DNA of 64,000 bases from Lucinisca nassula (lineage: Eukaryota; Mollusca; Bivalvia; Lucinida; Lucinidae). This document shows, one piece after another, positions 53,074-64,000 of the stretch; positions within the stretch are counted from its first letter, which is position 1; every line of letters begins with the position of its first letter. Under the pieces are notes generated by a model. That model ran no database searches. It saw nothing but the letters and a program-made list of their open reading frames with translations, and was not told where the DNA came from. The position numbers were made by a program, and so were the translations under genes. The stretch covers positions 67,788,406 through 67,852,405 of the forward strand of contig OY757010.1 of assembly GCA_963580285.1 (NCBI GenBank), read 5' to 3'.

Positions 53074-53770
53074 GTTTTCTGAGAAAACAGATTTCCCACA
53101 ACCACATACCCCTTTCAAAACAAGCTTAATTTAACAGCCCCACTGTGACCATGAAAAGAATATCAAGGTAACGGCACCCTGATATGTTCTTCATCCTGAC
53201 CAAATGTTTTGTCTTAAATCCATTCAGTAGTTAATGAGATGCTGCAAACAAGCTAATTTTGGCCTAAATTTGACCTATATAGCACAGCTTTGACTTGAAA
53301 ATTTGTTTAATGTCACCAAAACCTACTCAGCTCTTCATCCTTTCCCAATGTATCGCCATGTTATATCCATATAAGTTTGATTAAAATCAATCCAGTCTTT
53401 CCAGAGATATACTGCACGAAACCTAAAGTTGGCCGAAATTTAACATATTTTTCACGGCTGTGACCTTGAAAATAAGGTCAAGGTCAGAAAACTTAATAAG
53501 TTCTTCATCCTGTTTCATCATGTATATCCATGCAAATTTTATTGGAATCCACCAAGTTTTTCATGAGATATAATGCACTTAACCTAAATTTTGGCAAAAG
53601 TTGCCATATTAAGCATGGATGTGACCTTGAAGATAAATTCAGGGTCATCAAAACCTAATCAGTTCTTCATACAGTCTCAATTTTATACCCTTGCAAATTT
53701 TATCACTATCCAACAAGCAGCTCATGAGAAAGTGTCACGCCTACGCGTACGACGACGCCGACAGGATCCG
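53074..53770 (+). repeat. Tandem-array element fragment
   Basis: Head-like TTGTTTTCTGAGAAAACAGA, units near 180 bp (GACCTTGAAAATAAGGTCAAG, GTTCTTCATCCTGTTTCATC, ATGAGATATAATGCAC) and an end with CACGCCTACGCGTACGACGA CGCCGAC. Confidence 0.5.
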
Positions 53771-54283
53771 CACCATAAACAATATGCACCCAGCTCTCCT
53801 TCCTTTGGTGTGGGACATAATCAGAAATATCAACATATATAATTAGCGGAATAACCAGTACCATCAACATAAAAAAGGAAGGAACCGCAGCAAAAGTTCC
53901 GACTTAGAACGGTCAGTAAACGGTACTGGTGGATATCACAGGATAGCAACCCCCGCCCTCATTTTCAGTGTGGTACAAGCAAACATTTATGACGTAAGTA
54001 AAAGAGAAACACACATTACGAGGTAAAGAAATAGATTCACGTAACTAATCAAAGCGCCAAAGGGCACTGAAATGGCTGATTGTGTGAATAATTCATGAAT
54101 ATATAAGCCTTTGTGAGGAGGTTTCGGACTTATTTTCTCAAATGATGAGAGAGAAAAATTCTCTATAAGCGCTGGTGTGCTTTTTATAGTTTGGTTCACA
54201 ATACTCAGATGAACATTACGAATCTTCGGCTGTTGTACACTTTAATTTTACTTGCACATTAATACAACAAACAAATTACCAGT
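53771..54283. other. No recognisable feature
   Basis: No exon or repeat boundary recognised. Confidence 0.4.
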
Positions 54284-54564
54284 CCGCCCCCGCTCATCGG
54301 AGCTTTAAGAAATAGCTGCATGATGCTTCCACGCAGAGCTGAATCCTACCGCACACGAGTACTGGTAAACCGCTTAGAGGATCTAAGCCTGCCCAGGCAA
54401 AGCGGTGCGAGTCGGACCGTCCATGCTTATAAACCCTATTGGTTTCATTTGGCGACAGGTTTTGAGATGTCATTTCATCTCAATGTCGGGTAAAAGTCCT
54501 ACAAAATTTGAAGCAATGTCTCCAAAATTGCCTATACAGTGTTGACGGGGGCGTTAAACCTCAG
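54284..54564 (+). mobile_element. SINE-like family S, copy 9
   Basis: CCGCCCCCGCTCATCGGAGC to GGGGCGTTAAACCTCAG. ACCAGT repeats at 54278-54283 and 54565-54570 may be a short target duplication; the CAAA tail is missing. Confidence 0.7.
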
Positions 54565-54609
54565 ACCAGTTCCTTAGTGCTGAGGTTGATACTGCGCTGT
54601 TGACGTCAA

Positions 54610-54914
54610 TGTTTTTGTTTGTTTGATTTGAGGTTTAACGTCCCCGTCAACACTGCAATGGTAATTTTGGAGACGTTGCTTCCAATTTTGTGGGACTTTT
54701 ACCCGACATCGAGATGAAATGACATCTCAAGCCCTGTCGCCAAATGTAACCAATAGGGTTTATTAGCATGGACGGTCCGTCTCGCACCGCGGTTTCTGGA
54801 CAGGCTTAGATCCTCTAAGCGGTTTACCAGTACTAGTGTGTGGGCCGGATTCAGCCCTGCGTGGAAGCATCATGCATCCCATATATTTCTTCAAGCCCCT
54901 ATGGGCGGGGGCGC
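54610..54914 (-). mobile_element. SINE-like family S, copy 10
   Basis: Full-length reversed copy from a (GTTT)n tail to GCCCCTATGGGCGGGGGCG. Lies 45 bp from copy 9 in the opposite orientation, so the two form a natural inverted pair. Confidence 0.8.
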
Positions 54915-54949
54915 CACGTCAGTACTCAAGTACTGATTTAAATAACTAT

Positions 54950-55373
54950 ATTATATCTTTAATTTTTGCAGTATAAATTTATATTTTTTCTAAAACTAAG
55001 ACTGACTTGTCAGGTGGGACATGTATCTTAGCGGATTTGGTTGCCATTTTTTGCAATATTTTGAAATATTTTAAATTTTGCAAGTCTCGCTACTTTGGAC
55101 ATCTCCTTCCTGATGTCCGGGACTTCCGTGGTGTGTGGGCCATGTTTGCTGATGTTGGCTCGGTGGGGGCTCTTGCCAGATGCCTCCAGTTGACCAGTCT
55201 CATGAGGTACGGTCGGTCGCTGTGTGCTCGTAGGTGGATGCGATGTGTTTGCCGGGTCTTGTCTGTCATCCGTTTCGGTTTCAAACCTTTGGAGTTGAGA
55301 CACACTGATGAAGATTAAATATCTGAAATGCCTCTGTCACTAAATTTGGTATAGTTACGCCTTAATCAAACAA
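54950..55373 (-). mobile_element. Unnamed 0.45-kb retroposon, copy 1
   Basis: Reverse complement of 55655-56102 over nearly its whole length, from TTAAGGCGTAACTATACC (minus-strand start near 55373) to GCAAAAATTAAAGATATAAT. The copies contain antisense-matched frames of 91-103 codons that are not conserved as protein between them. Confidence 0.65.
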
Positions 55374-55654
55374 ACAAACAAATTGCCAGTGACAACACAA
55401 ATAAATAAGGCGCTAAGTGCAGACACAAATATATATAGCCAAATGCGCGGCTCAGTCGACAACCTATCTTATCTTCGTGCACTACAATCAATGAAAGCGC
55501 TTTTTGTGCTATGTTTGAAGTTTTGCGGCATGTAACTAATTATTTGTCACAACTCTGCTTACATATTGTTGGACAGTGATAACTGTTTGAAGTGTATTTT
55601 GCTGGCATGCTACCGTACGGTTGAAGTTTCTTGCGTCACGTACTTAGCATGTAA

Positions 55655-56102
55655 TTAAGGCGTAACTATACCAAATTTAGTGACACAGAGGCCTCTCTGA
55701 TATTCAGTCTTCATCAGTGTGTCTTAACCCCAAAGTTCTGAAACCGAAACGGATTATGGACAAGACCCGGAAAACACAGCACATCCCCCTCCGAGCACAC
55801 ACCGACCGACGTAGCCCGTGAGACAGGTCAACTGGAGGCATCAGGCAAGAGACGCCCACCCGCGGACTTGTAGTCGTCCCCTACCGAGCCAATATCAGCA
55901 AACATGGCTCACACTCCACGGAAGTCCCGGGCATCAGGAAGGAGATGTCCAAAGTAGCGAGACTTGCAAAATTTAAAATACATGTATAACAAAAAGTGGC
56001 AACCAAATCCGCTAAGACACATTTCTCACCTGACAAGTCAGTCTTAGTTTTAGAAAAATTAGAATATTATACTGCAAAAGTTAAAGATATAATATCTTGC
56101 AG
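55655..56102 (+). mobile_element. Unnamed 0.45-kb retroposon, copy 2, with perfect 14-bp target duplication
   Basis: Starts TTAAGGCGTAACTATACCAA and ends TTAAAGATATAATATCTTGC AG. TACTTAGCATGTAA occurs at 55641-55654 and 56103-56116, flanking it exactly. No RNA polymerase III boxes and no long A-tail are visible; origin from a LINE 3' end or a cellular transcript is possible. Confidence 0.75.
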
Positions 56103-56116
56103 TACTTAGCATGTAA

Positions 56117-56844
56117 GCGTTATGATTTTCAGTCCTTTATAGCCAAGTACAGATACGTTTGTAAACAGATTAGATCCTAATGAAATGGCACATAATGGGA
56201 CATCTCATTTTGTTCTACATGGTTTGCACTGCTGTTGACTATTATTGACTATACACCCAGTTTACATGTGCATAACGGACGTGTACAAATACAGTGATTG
56301 GAGATTGAAATTGATAAACTCATGTGGAAGCGGTAAAATCTTAACCTTGCCATTTTTAAACGTTGCATAGGATATTTCGACTTTTATTCTTATGTTTCGC
56401 CACAATTTCACATTTATTATGACTAATCTGCAGGCAGCTGGTTCATATAAATTGCTGAATCCAATCTCTGAAAAGTAAGATAAAATTTTAAAGTCGTCTG
56501 CCTTATGTTTTTGTATGGCGCTTTTAAGACACTAACACGCCAGTACGCTTGTGTAGATATTCATTGTTGGTTTTTCTAAAGGCATGTGTCGTCTGATCAT
56601 TCCAGGAAATTTTCAACTTAAGGCAGTGCGTGTATACAAATCTGCGCGAGAAAATGTTCAAAACAATCACTGGAATGAATGAATCTGAGCATAAAACTTA
56701 GAAAAGCCGGACTACATTTTGTGCCGACTCATATTTTTATGCCGGAGCAGTGGAGGGGGGGGGGGGGGCAACTACTTTAAAACATGCAGCACAGCGAACA
56801 ATCACAGAATGATTCTGTCATAAAAATATAATTTATATACATTA
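56117..56844. other. No recognisable feature
   Basis: Contains a G run near 56755. No exon or repeat border seen. Confidence 0.4.
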
Positions 56845-57345
56845 CTGAGGAAATTAGGAAATTATCAGACTCACCAACACCACAGCCAAAGCACCGACTT
56901 GAAACTGTCTGAAACAATTACTGGCGGGCTTTGATGAGTTAGGAGGCCTTCATGCGGACTGAACAAATTATTTGTCTAAATCGCGACGGAAGTAAGGGCG
57001 AGGATTGTGGCCACGTAAAATCGATATACCACCCCCCCCCCCGCTACCCCCCCTCCCCCCCGTGGAATTCGTTTCCGCTGACCGTTTCAAGGCGGTTTTT
57101 CAGTCGCGGTTTATTTTTGTTATGGTTTGTCTTTGGGTGTCTTTGTCGCTTATATTATTTTATTTTGGATAGCCTATTGGCAATTTTGTGGGAAAGTAAC
57201 TGTCCTTTTGGCTTTCCGCTATTGATGTTTCCAATAGGGTCGGTTGTTTCATATTTGTGTTTCTTTCCCTTTGGTGTCTCTGATGTGAGCTGTGGGTTGA
57301 TTGTAACGAAATCTGATCATTGGCTCCACTTCTATTTTAAATATA
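56845..57345 (+). pseudogene. Penelope-like 3' region, copy 3 (inverted)
   Basis: Reverse-oriented match to the 3' region at 47880-48490 (GTAAGGGCGAGGATTG here versus CAATCCTCGCCCTTAC there; CCTTTGGTGTCTCTGATGTG versus CATCAGAGACACCAAAGG). A 142-codon open frame at 56952 is a by-product of this non-coding region. Confidence 0.55.
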
Positions 57346-57349
57346 CTTT

Positions 57350-58185
57350 ACGGGATCCCAACTTCACCCTCAGGGTCTGAGTTCGCTTTTATGGCAAACG
57401 CTTTCTGACCTTTTGAACACAAAAACTCCTTTGCCGCTCCATGTGTACTGCATTGATGTATCTTCAAATAAGTCTGAGAGAAAAAGCATTTTCCACAACA
57501 AACGTAGGCGTCCGTGCACATGTGTTTTCGCGTATGTTCGTTTAGATGTGTTCAATCTTAAGTCTTTACTGCATGTCTGGCACGCGGAAGTCATTTAAAA
57601 AAAAGGAATACATTATGTATCAACGAAAATGTATTTTCCATGACCAACATCACGTGAATTGCCATCTTGTTGTTGCGAGATGTTGAAAAGCATCATCAGT
57701 ATGGCGTTTACGTTATCACAATTGTTGAAATTACCGTGAACTTTACCTTCCCGATTTTGTACCGTGAACTGGATCATTTTATAAAACTTTGCATACCAGG
57801 CAAACAAATGCTGTATCGGTGTTAACTGTTACATGGAAACATGGTAGAGGTAATATTTGCAATTTCGGATGCGGTAGGATCATCTAAAACACTCTATTTG
57901 CAATAAATTAAAGATTTCTTCTTTTTGCCGTGGTCTTTATCACGATCTCTCGGGGCTCGGGGAAAAAATTTGGGCGAGCATTTCTCGAAAACCAGGCAGT
58001 TTCTGCCTTCAAAGCAAACGTCATAAAAAATCGGAAGTTGAGCAGAGTACTTTGGTATATGACTCGTAAAAATGCGTGCTGTAATAACTAAAATATCGGG
58101 GAAAAACCGTACCTGAATCGAGCGATTTTCCTAAAAAAAAATCCGTTTACTATATCAACTGGTCACGTGGGTTCCCCACCCTGGC
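57350..58185 (-). pseudogene. Degenerate zinc-finger unit, copy 2 (inverted)
   Basis: Minus-strand frame MTSACQTCSKDLRLNTSKRT YAKTH... is nearly identical to 47624 and shares its defects relative to 51112, so those two copies derive from one already broken unit. The homology continues upstream to GGGTTCCCCACCCTGG. Confidence 0.65.
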
Positions 58186-59509
58186 TTACATATGAATGTT
58201 GATTTATTGCATTAGCCAAAATATTTGTCAATACTCGAAGACACCAAAAATTTATGATATGACGTAATTACATCCGGTGTTACCATAAATTTTGACCATT
58301 GAAATTTGACCCCAACAATTTGGTAAATTTTATACTATTTTCGCGCTAAATAACTTTTAGTACTTTTTGAAACAATTTCTTTTTCGTCAGTATGAAGGAT
58401 GGTTATTTTTTTCACGTGCATGTGAAACTTGATGACTGTTTCAATCCGGGCATGAACAAGGGACTCCGATACCTATGGACCATTTTACCACTTTTTCATG
58501 TTGTGTCACAGATCGTGATAAAAATTTATATTAAAACAAACATAAACTTAATTATTTTACTGGCTGGTCAAAGCTGTATCATAACAGGGACCGATAGATA
58601 TATTTTTGAAAATTTGCTGATGGCCATTTCCTTCCGGTTTATATTTAGTGAGGGGAATATACATCACCTAGCATATTTGTCAGCGGGTGAACTGGCAAGT
58701 GATTCTCTAAACTGGTGACTTGAAACAATCAACATTTAATGAATACATTGTTTATTTCAAGAATCATTATCCAAAGTTTCCGGTTTGTGCTGAAGGCTCC
58801 CCTAGTAACATCGACGATATTTTAAACACGTAAATGTTACTGGCCACTTGAAATCTTACTGGGTACCTTATTCTCTGTTAAGTCGCATGACTAAAAATAA
58901 ATTGTAGCCGAGGTTTAATGTAACGTAAAGCCATCCCTTAAACATTCTTTTATCTTGCCTTTTCCCAGATTTGTGGTATAACCTGTAACCGTGCATCTTA
59001 AGATGTCACCTGCACTTACTTTCTACCATTTTGTTGGGCAACCTGCCTACGATAGCCTTGTCCCTCCATTCACCATTAGCTCTTAATCATCCTGTGTCTC
59101 TGGTTAATCTGTTCTTCATCTCCTTTATTACTACTTCCTTTTTCTGACATTTGTCCCATATATCGATTGTTTTGGGTTTAAAGGCACGTCGCCCCCTGTT
59201 GGTCATTTTTTGTCCTCTCTCCAGAGAAAGGGAGAAAAGCGAAGAAGAGATAGTTGAGCAGATGAAAGTGAGTGACAGAGGAGAAATGGGAAAATGAAAA
59301 AGCAGAAACAGAAGAAATAACTGTTTCCCCCCTCTACCCTTAACTGCTTGAAGAACAGCAGGTCTTTTCCAGCTGTAAGCCAATACCAGCTGGACGCCCT
59401 ATTAATTAAAGCAAGATACACGTCACCTTTGCCTCACCCAACCACCCCAATTGTCCCAATATAGATTGGCCAAAAAGGCCTTCTATGACAAGCCATCAGG
59501 AGTTATCAC
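58186..59509. other. No recognisable gene
   Basis: Mixed AT-rich DNA. A 108-codon frame at 58392-58718 has no recognisable domain and no exon signals worth calling. Confidence 0.4.
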
Positions 59510-60000
59510 GTTTGAAAAACAGAGTGTATGCAATGATCAGGAATCTCAACAAAATGTCTCGCACCTGCCATTCAAAACACCAAAATGAAAACGCCATGGA
59601 TGGAATGCCAGAATGACGGTGACCCACGTGACCGAACGGCTATCCAAAATAAAAAGGCATTAGCAATACATACATCTTAACTATGAAAATAATAAAACAC
59701 AAAAAAGGATCAACGACGGGGTCAGCAAGAAGTTTTACGGGGGCCGAGATGGGGTTGGACACTTGAATAGATTTTAGGTGGTCACACTACTCGCCCTTGA
59801 TTGTCGTGGTTAAAACCGATAAATTGTTCACTCTACATGGTGGAGTTCTAGCTCATTAGTGCAAGATCTCCGAGAACAGAAAATCAAACGACTAAAGAGA
59901 TGAAACAACGATGAGGACTCGACAGCATGGAATAGCTAGAATTCTGCAGCAAAGGAAACCAAACAGTTACGCTCCGGTTAAACCTACCAGAGACAGAGCA
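59510..60000 (-). pseudogene. Penelope-like 3' region, copy 4
   Basis: Follows the order of copy 1 from 48120 to 48640: GCAATGATCAGGAATC, ACGGCTATCCAAAATAAAAA, ACTCGCCCTTGATTGTCG, GATGAGGACTCGACAGC. Adjacent minus-strand frame to 60314 (MFPPFLTNVKRRSLIYGNRN) may be a further piece of coding sequence. Confidence 0.5.
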
Positions 60001-61954
60001 TCAGATACCCACCTTCAGGCGTTCTGGCGGAAATGCGTTCGTACATATGAAAGGAACTAGGCGGGTGGGTTAATTTACTTGAGGTTGAAACCTAATATGT
60101 CAGATATATTAAACAGTGAACAGGGACGATGTTTGGCATAATAAATGTTACGATTCCCGTAAATCAAGCTTCTTCTCTTCACGTTTGTCAAGAAGGGTGG
60201 GAACATCAGGTTCAACACAGACCCTCGACCGAACTTTTCTGCATCTTCATGTAACTTGGCGACCTCAATTTGCGCATGTTTGCCAAACGATCGACCAAAA
60301 CCAGAGTCATTCAATCAGCAAATAAGCTGGAGTATATCAAATCCGCAGCTGGAGAATTAGATGCCGATGTTTAAATTTAGTACAGTATCTTTTTTTTGCA
60401 GCAAATTAATGTTAAAAACCAAAACAATAAACCTCTAAAACATTTAAGTAAAATCGTTCCACCAAATACTGTATAATGGTTTTTTTTTTGTTCGCAGTAA
60501 AATTCCGCACACCTTCAGTCAAAAGGAGGCTTGATTTTCAGAGGCGTAAACTCATTAAAACACGACTTTCCTTCAATTATGAAATACTGAACAAAAATCT
60601 GCCAACCCTTTGAAAAAAAAAAACAAAACTGAAATTGGGCCGCGCTGTTATCTTCACTGAACATTGTCGTCTTTCATAGGTATTGCTGTCATGGTAGCTT
60701 CATACCAAACTACCACTGGTCACCAATTATTTGTTTATGAAGCTAAGCAACAAAAGATAACCAAACAAGCGCAATCAGTAAAGCAGAAAACTGTGGCTGC
60801 TATATCATGACAACGCCAATTAGATATGGTTTACGCTTGCCATCAAGTTTACGCGACTTTTAATACATGCCCTGAACACAGAATTGTAAACAAGCGGCCG
60901 ATGAGAAACTACGCTCACCAGAGCTCAAGTGGGCATACATCCCACCCCACCCACACACACACGTGGTGGTCATTAATTTTAACAGACCATAACGGTTTAG
61001 TAGAGGCCAATCCCAGGACTATTGATGCCAAATTATTTTGAAATCAACCATTGTTTTCTTTTGTTGCCATCGCATACATTATAGTCAGCTTTGAACCATC
61101 TTAGGGCTAGAGTCCAAAATGCTGCATACCAATGTCTTGTATTTCTTGAGATGCAGAATTTAAAATCACTTTTGGCCGTTTATTGGTGTGACGATCACAC
61201 AGATCTCTCTAACAAACTTGGATTTCTCGACCTCACTGATGCAGTATATGTAATTTGGTATCAGTTAGCACAGTAGTTTTAGAAAAATTAAAAACGATTT
61301 AATCTTATGGCCCCAGGATCATAAAGCTGATTGCAAATATCAACTATGATGCCATAAGCTGAAACAGAACCAGAAAACCCTGTCTTTTCCATACAAAATC
61401 CTAAGTGACCGAATGTGACCTTGACGTGCGAAAGGTCTAGGTCAAAGAAATGTCATCATTTGAATAAATTCGATAGGGTCCGGGTCCCATATATTGTATA
61501 CCAAGTTTCAAGGTCATCGGTCGATTGGTTCCTGAGAAGGCGATTTTCAAAGGTTTTTACCATATATGGGCATGGCGGACATTTTGGTCATGTGACCCAG
61601 ATATTCAGAATATATGTTTGTTCTTCCACCCAATGGCGGCTTCACATATAATTTGGTTCCAATTGGCCTTGTAGTTTCAGAGGAGATGTCGTTTGGAATT
61701 GTTTGGATGCTTAAATGAGAAAAGAGGGTAGGAACATTTATCTCCCCTTTTTATGTCTTTTTCCCCCACGTTTTTGATTTTCTAACTCCATTTTCAAGAT
61801 GCTGAGAGACCTCTAAATAAATTCGTATCATAGTTAAGTGTGAGAAAGTAAGGTGCATTAAACTCCTTAAATGCGGGTGCTACGAATTTCAAATCCCCGA
61901 CTATTGTTACTGTAAATAGATTTCCATCTCACAATGCATTATTTTGTGATGTTA
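60001..61954. other. Mostly unassigned; a dispersed repeat at about 61380-61700
   Basis: GACCGAATGTGACCTTGACG, CAAGTTTCAAGGTCATCGGT and GGTCATGTGACCCAGATATT resemble the GGTCA-rich array units elsewhere in the window. The rest shows no gene. Confidence 0.35.
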
Positions 61955-62269
61955 GCCCCCACCCCCACCCCCATCGGGGCTTGAAGAAATAGATGGGCTG
62001 CATGATGCTTCCACGCAGAGCTGAAACCGACCCGCACACGAGTACTGGTAAAACGCTTAGAGGATCTAAGCCTGCCCAGGCAATGCGGTGCGAGTCGGCT
62101 GTCCATGCTTATAAACCCTATTGGTTCATTTGGGCGGCAGGGCTTGAGTTGTCATTTCATCTCAATGTCGGGTAAAATACCCACAAAATTGGAAGCAACT
62201 TCTCCAAAATGACCTTTACAGTGTTGACGGGGACGTTAAACTTCAAATCAAACAAACAAAACAAACAAA
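61953..62269 (+). mobile_element. SINE-like family S, copy 11, with perfect 15-bp target duplication
   Basis: ATTATTTTGTGATGT at 61938-61952 and 62270-62284 flanks a full-length copy ending AAATCAAACAAACAAAACAA AC. The clearest evidence in the window that family S moves by retroposition. Confidence 0.9.
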
Positions 62270-62284
62270 ATTATTTTGTGATGT

Positions 62285-62837
62285 CATAAGAGGTTTTAAT
62301 TTTACTTAAAAAATTCATCTTTCTATTATTCAAACAGAATTGATGTAAGTCATATCTTGGTGAAGGATAATAAAAGCACTTATATTGCTGTCAAATGCAA
62401 ATTTAACTGACACATAACCATTTTAATTAAAAATTTAAAAAGTTTTAAACAAATTTTAAAATATATCATTAAATGATAACATATGAAATTATCAAAATAA
62501 TTTTATTTTTCTATTATTAGAACAAGCCAAAAAAGAAACCGCAAGAAAAAACTTAAGCCAGAAAATGAATTATGTTTTAAGTTAAATTTAAAATCTAAAA
62601 GAAAATCAACAAATTCATCAAATTTTTAAGTTTGCTTTAATAGATATTCATAAAGACAATAATGAGAAAATAGCAATATAATTTGTCAGTATGTACTATA
62701 AAAGTAGAATTAAAAGTTTTGAAAAAATTAAACAATTTTAAACTGTTTCAAAAACCTCATATGACGTCATAAAATTCATCATGTATATTAATGAGCATTG
62801 CAAAACCTTTCTACCCAAGTAAACGAGGCCACGGTGC
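62285..62837. other. Very AT-rich DNA, nothing recognised
   Basis: Long A and T tracts, no repeat border or exon. Confidence 0.45.
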
Positions 62838-63012
62838 TAGGTGGACCGTCCATGCTAATAAACTCTATTGGTTTCATTGGGCGACAGGGCTTGAGATGTC
62901 ATTTCATCTCAATGTCGGGTAAAAGTCCCACAAAATTGGAAGCAACGTCTCCAAAATGACCTTTACAGTGTTGACGGGGACGTTAAACCTCAAATCAAAC
63001 AAACAAAACCGG
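62838..63012 (+). mobile_element. SINE-like family S, copy 12 (5' truncated)
   Basis: GGTGGACCGTCCATGCTAAT to AACCTCAAATCAAACAAACA; 3' part closely matches copies 6 and 11. Confidence 0.75.
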
Positions 63013-63092
63013 CTCGATATGACCTAAATAGTGTTGGCTGTGTCGTTAACTCCAAAACAAGCCAAGAAACAAATCTCTACTGGTCCACTGGG

Positions 63093-63334
63093 TTAAGGGG
63101 AATGGATACACCTTCAGGGGAGGCAACTACTGCAGAATATTTTTGTTTCCCATGTCAATAGGGGTCAACTCTTAAAGGAAAGAATTTGCTCCTGAGGAGC
63201 AAATTCTTTCCTTTAAGAGTAGACTCCCTTTTTCAGTGGGACAGGACTGATAGAAAAGCGAACAGAAAGTTCCTAAAGTTGTCTCCCTTTGAAAAAAGGC
63301 AGAAAAATCTGTCAGGCGTTCCCATGCCCCTTAA
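63093..63334. mobile_element. Foldback MITE, family L copy 3
   Basis: TTAAGGGGAATGGATACACC and CCCATGCCCCTTAA ends; central stem AAAGGAAAGAATTTGCTCC / GGAGCAAATTCTTTCCTTT is perfect. Confidence 0.75.
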
Positions 63335-63882
63335 AGCTGAATTGAAGGACGGTGAAGGATTTTGTATGGTAACGTTAATACAATATCATTCATAGTGTTA
63401 CTTGTATTAATTGCCTATTTGGAGCACAATAATTGGTCTGATTTCAAATGTGAATTGATTTTCAACAGACTGAATAATTGCCTTGATTAATATTTGGACC
63501 ACGGCATTTAAAAAATAATGTGTTTTCGACATCATGCGCTAAGCGAAGACTCGGATCCGCCTGTGATGTTCAGTCTGATCAGAGTTTTTGCTGTGCTCAT
63601 AAACCCCAAGCTTCAACATGCAGACAAGGAAGTTTGTATATTCTGAGTAATTTCGGGCTGACTTTGGTCCTCCACGAAGATATTGTTCCCTGTCGTGGCT
63701 CATTTACGCTCGTTGAGAGCGCTTACCATATATGGACATAAACTGAAGTTGAATCGGTCATCTAGTATAAAATTACTGGATAAACTGGCCATTATTGTAT
63801 TGCTTACCGGTCATTTCTATAGCTTAATTTACACGATTATATTAATTAGCCTTTGGAGAGCTTCTGTAAAAATTATGCAGTA
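63335..63882. other. No recognisable gene
   Basis: Short open frames only; none has a recognisable domain. Confidence 0.4.
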
Positions 63883-63949
63883 AGACCACCTTTGGAACTG
63901 TTCATAAGTGGTCTTTTAGACCACTTTTGAACAGTCCAAAAGGTGGTCT
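63883..63949. repeat. AGACCACC palindrome, related to the element at 45674
   Basis: AGACCACCTTTGGAACTGTT and AACAGTCCAAAAGGTGGTCT with an inner AAGTGGTCTTTTAGACCACTT stem. Confidence 0.65.
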
Positions 63950-64000
63950 CCTGCTAGAGGACACTGTGTGTAGAAAAAAAAAGAAAAATAAATAAGTAAA

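Noticed and set aside
55007..55318. 103-codon frame as a host gene
   Set aside because: It lies within a retroposon copy and the sister copy does not preserve the protein.
56952..57380. 142-codon open frame
   Set aside because: It lies over an inverted Penelope-like 3' region and includes low-complexity proline; no domain.
58392..58718. 108-codon open frame
   Set aside because: No recognisable domain, start context or splice signals; length is compatible with chance.

Overview
This is eukaryotic, intron-bearing, extremely repeat-dense animal DNA. Tandem-array transposons with CGTC/CGTG-rich leaders, (CAAA)-tailed retroposons, tRNA-derived SINEs and many palindromic MITEs together suggest a bivalve mollusc, probably a venerid-type clam. 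That assignment rests on recalling similar repeats, not on a search. There are no operons, rRNA genes, CRISPR arrays or bacterial signals.

Left part (2.8-13.8 kb, + strand): the only convincing host gene. It is the 3' portion of a spliced gene with four exons (2789-3020, 6183-6263, 8982-9118, 12917-13758). GT/AG borders and codon phases agree at all three junctions, giving about 430 residues that end in a Ser/Thr-rich tail. Its function is not recognised. Its introns and 3' flank are packed with transposons: a MITE starts 9 bp after one donor, a truncated tandem-array element abuts one acceptor, and three TA-flanked MITEs sit end to end after the stop codon and carry the first AATAAA.

Middle part (14-40 kb): almost wholly mobile DNA. 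The dominant architecture is a 5' hairpin, a CGTG/CGTC-rich leader, one or more tandem arrays (units about 120-185 bp) and a short 3' hairpin ending near CTTGT or CTAG. At least eight such elements from unrelated families occur (starting near 10.86, 17.59, 22.48, 27.04, 32.32, 35.86 and, on the minus strand, 44.52 kb, plus fragments). Several are nested or concatenated, and two interrupt copies of one DNA-element family without an evident target duplication. A Helitron-like origin is inferred.

The largest unit (35402-44521, minus strand) is a multi-array element broken by a second tandem-array element, a tRNA-derived SINE and a nearly full-length APE-type LINE. The LINE has one long ORF (1182 aa): a hydrophobic N-terminus, a 2A-like DIETNPGP motif, two PHD-type fingers, an APE endonuclease and a reverse transcriptase whose FADD box is FADV.

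Right part (45-64 kb): a mosaic of degraded Penelope-like reverse-transcriptase copies, a repeated unit containing a C2H2 zinc-finger ORF (best at 51112, broken copies at 47.6 and 57.5 kb in opposite orientations), a 448-bp retroposon with a perfect 14-bp target-site duplication facing an inverted sister copy, and more SINEs. Long stretches (51.4-52.6, 58.2-59.5, 60.0-61.4, 62.3-62.8 kb) hold nothing recognisable.
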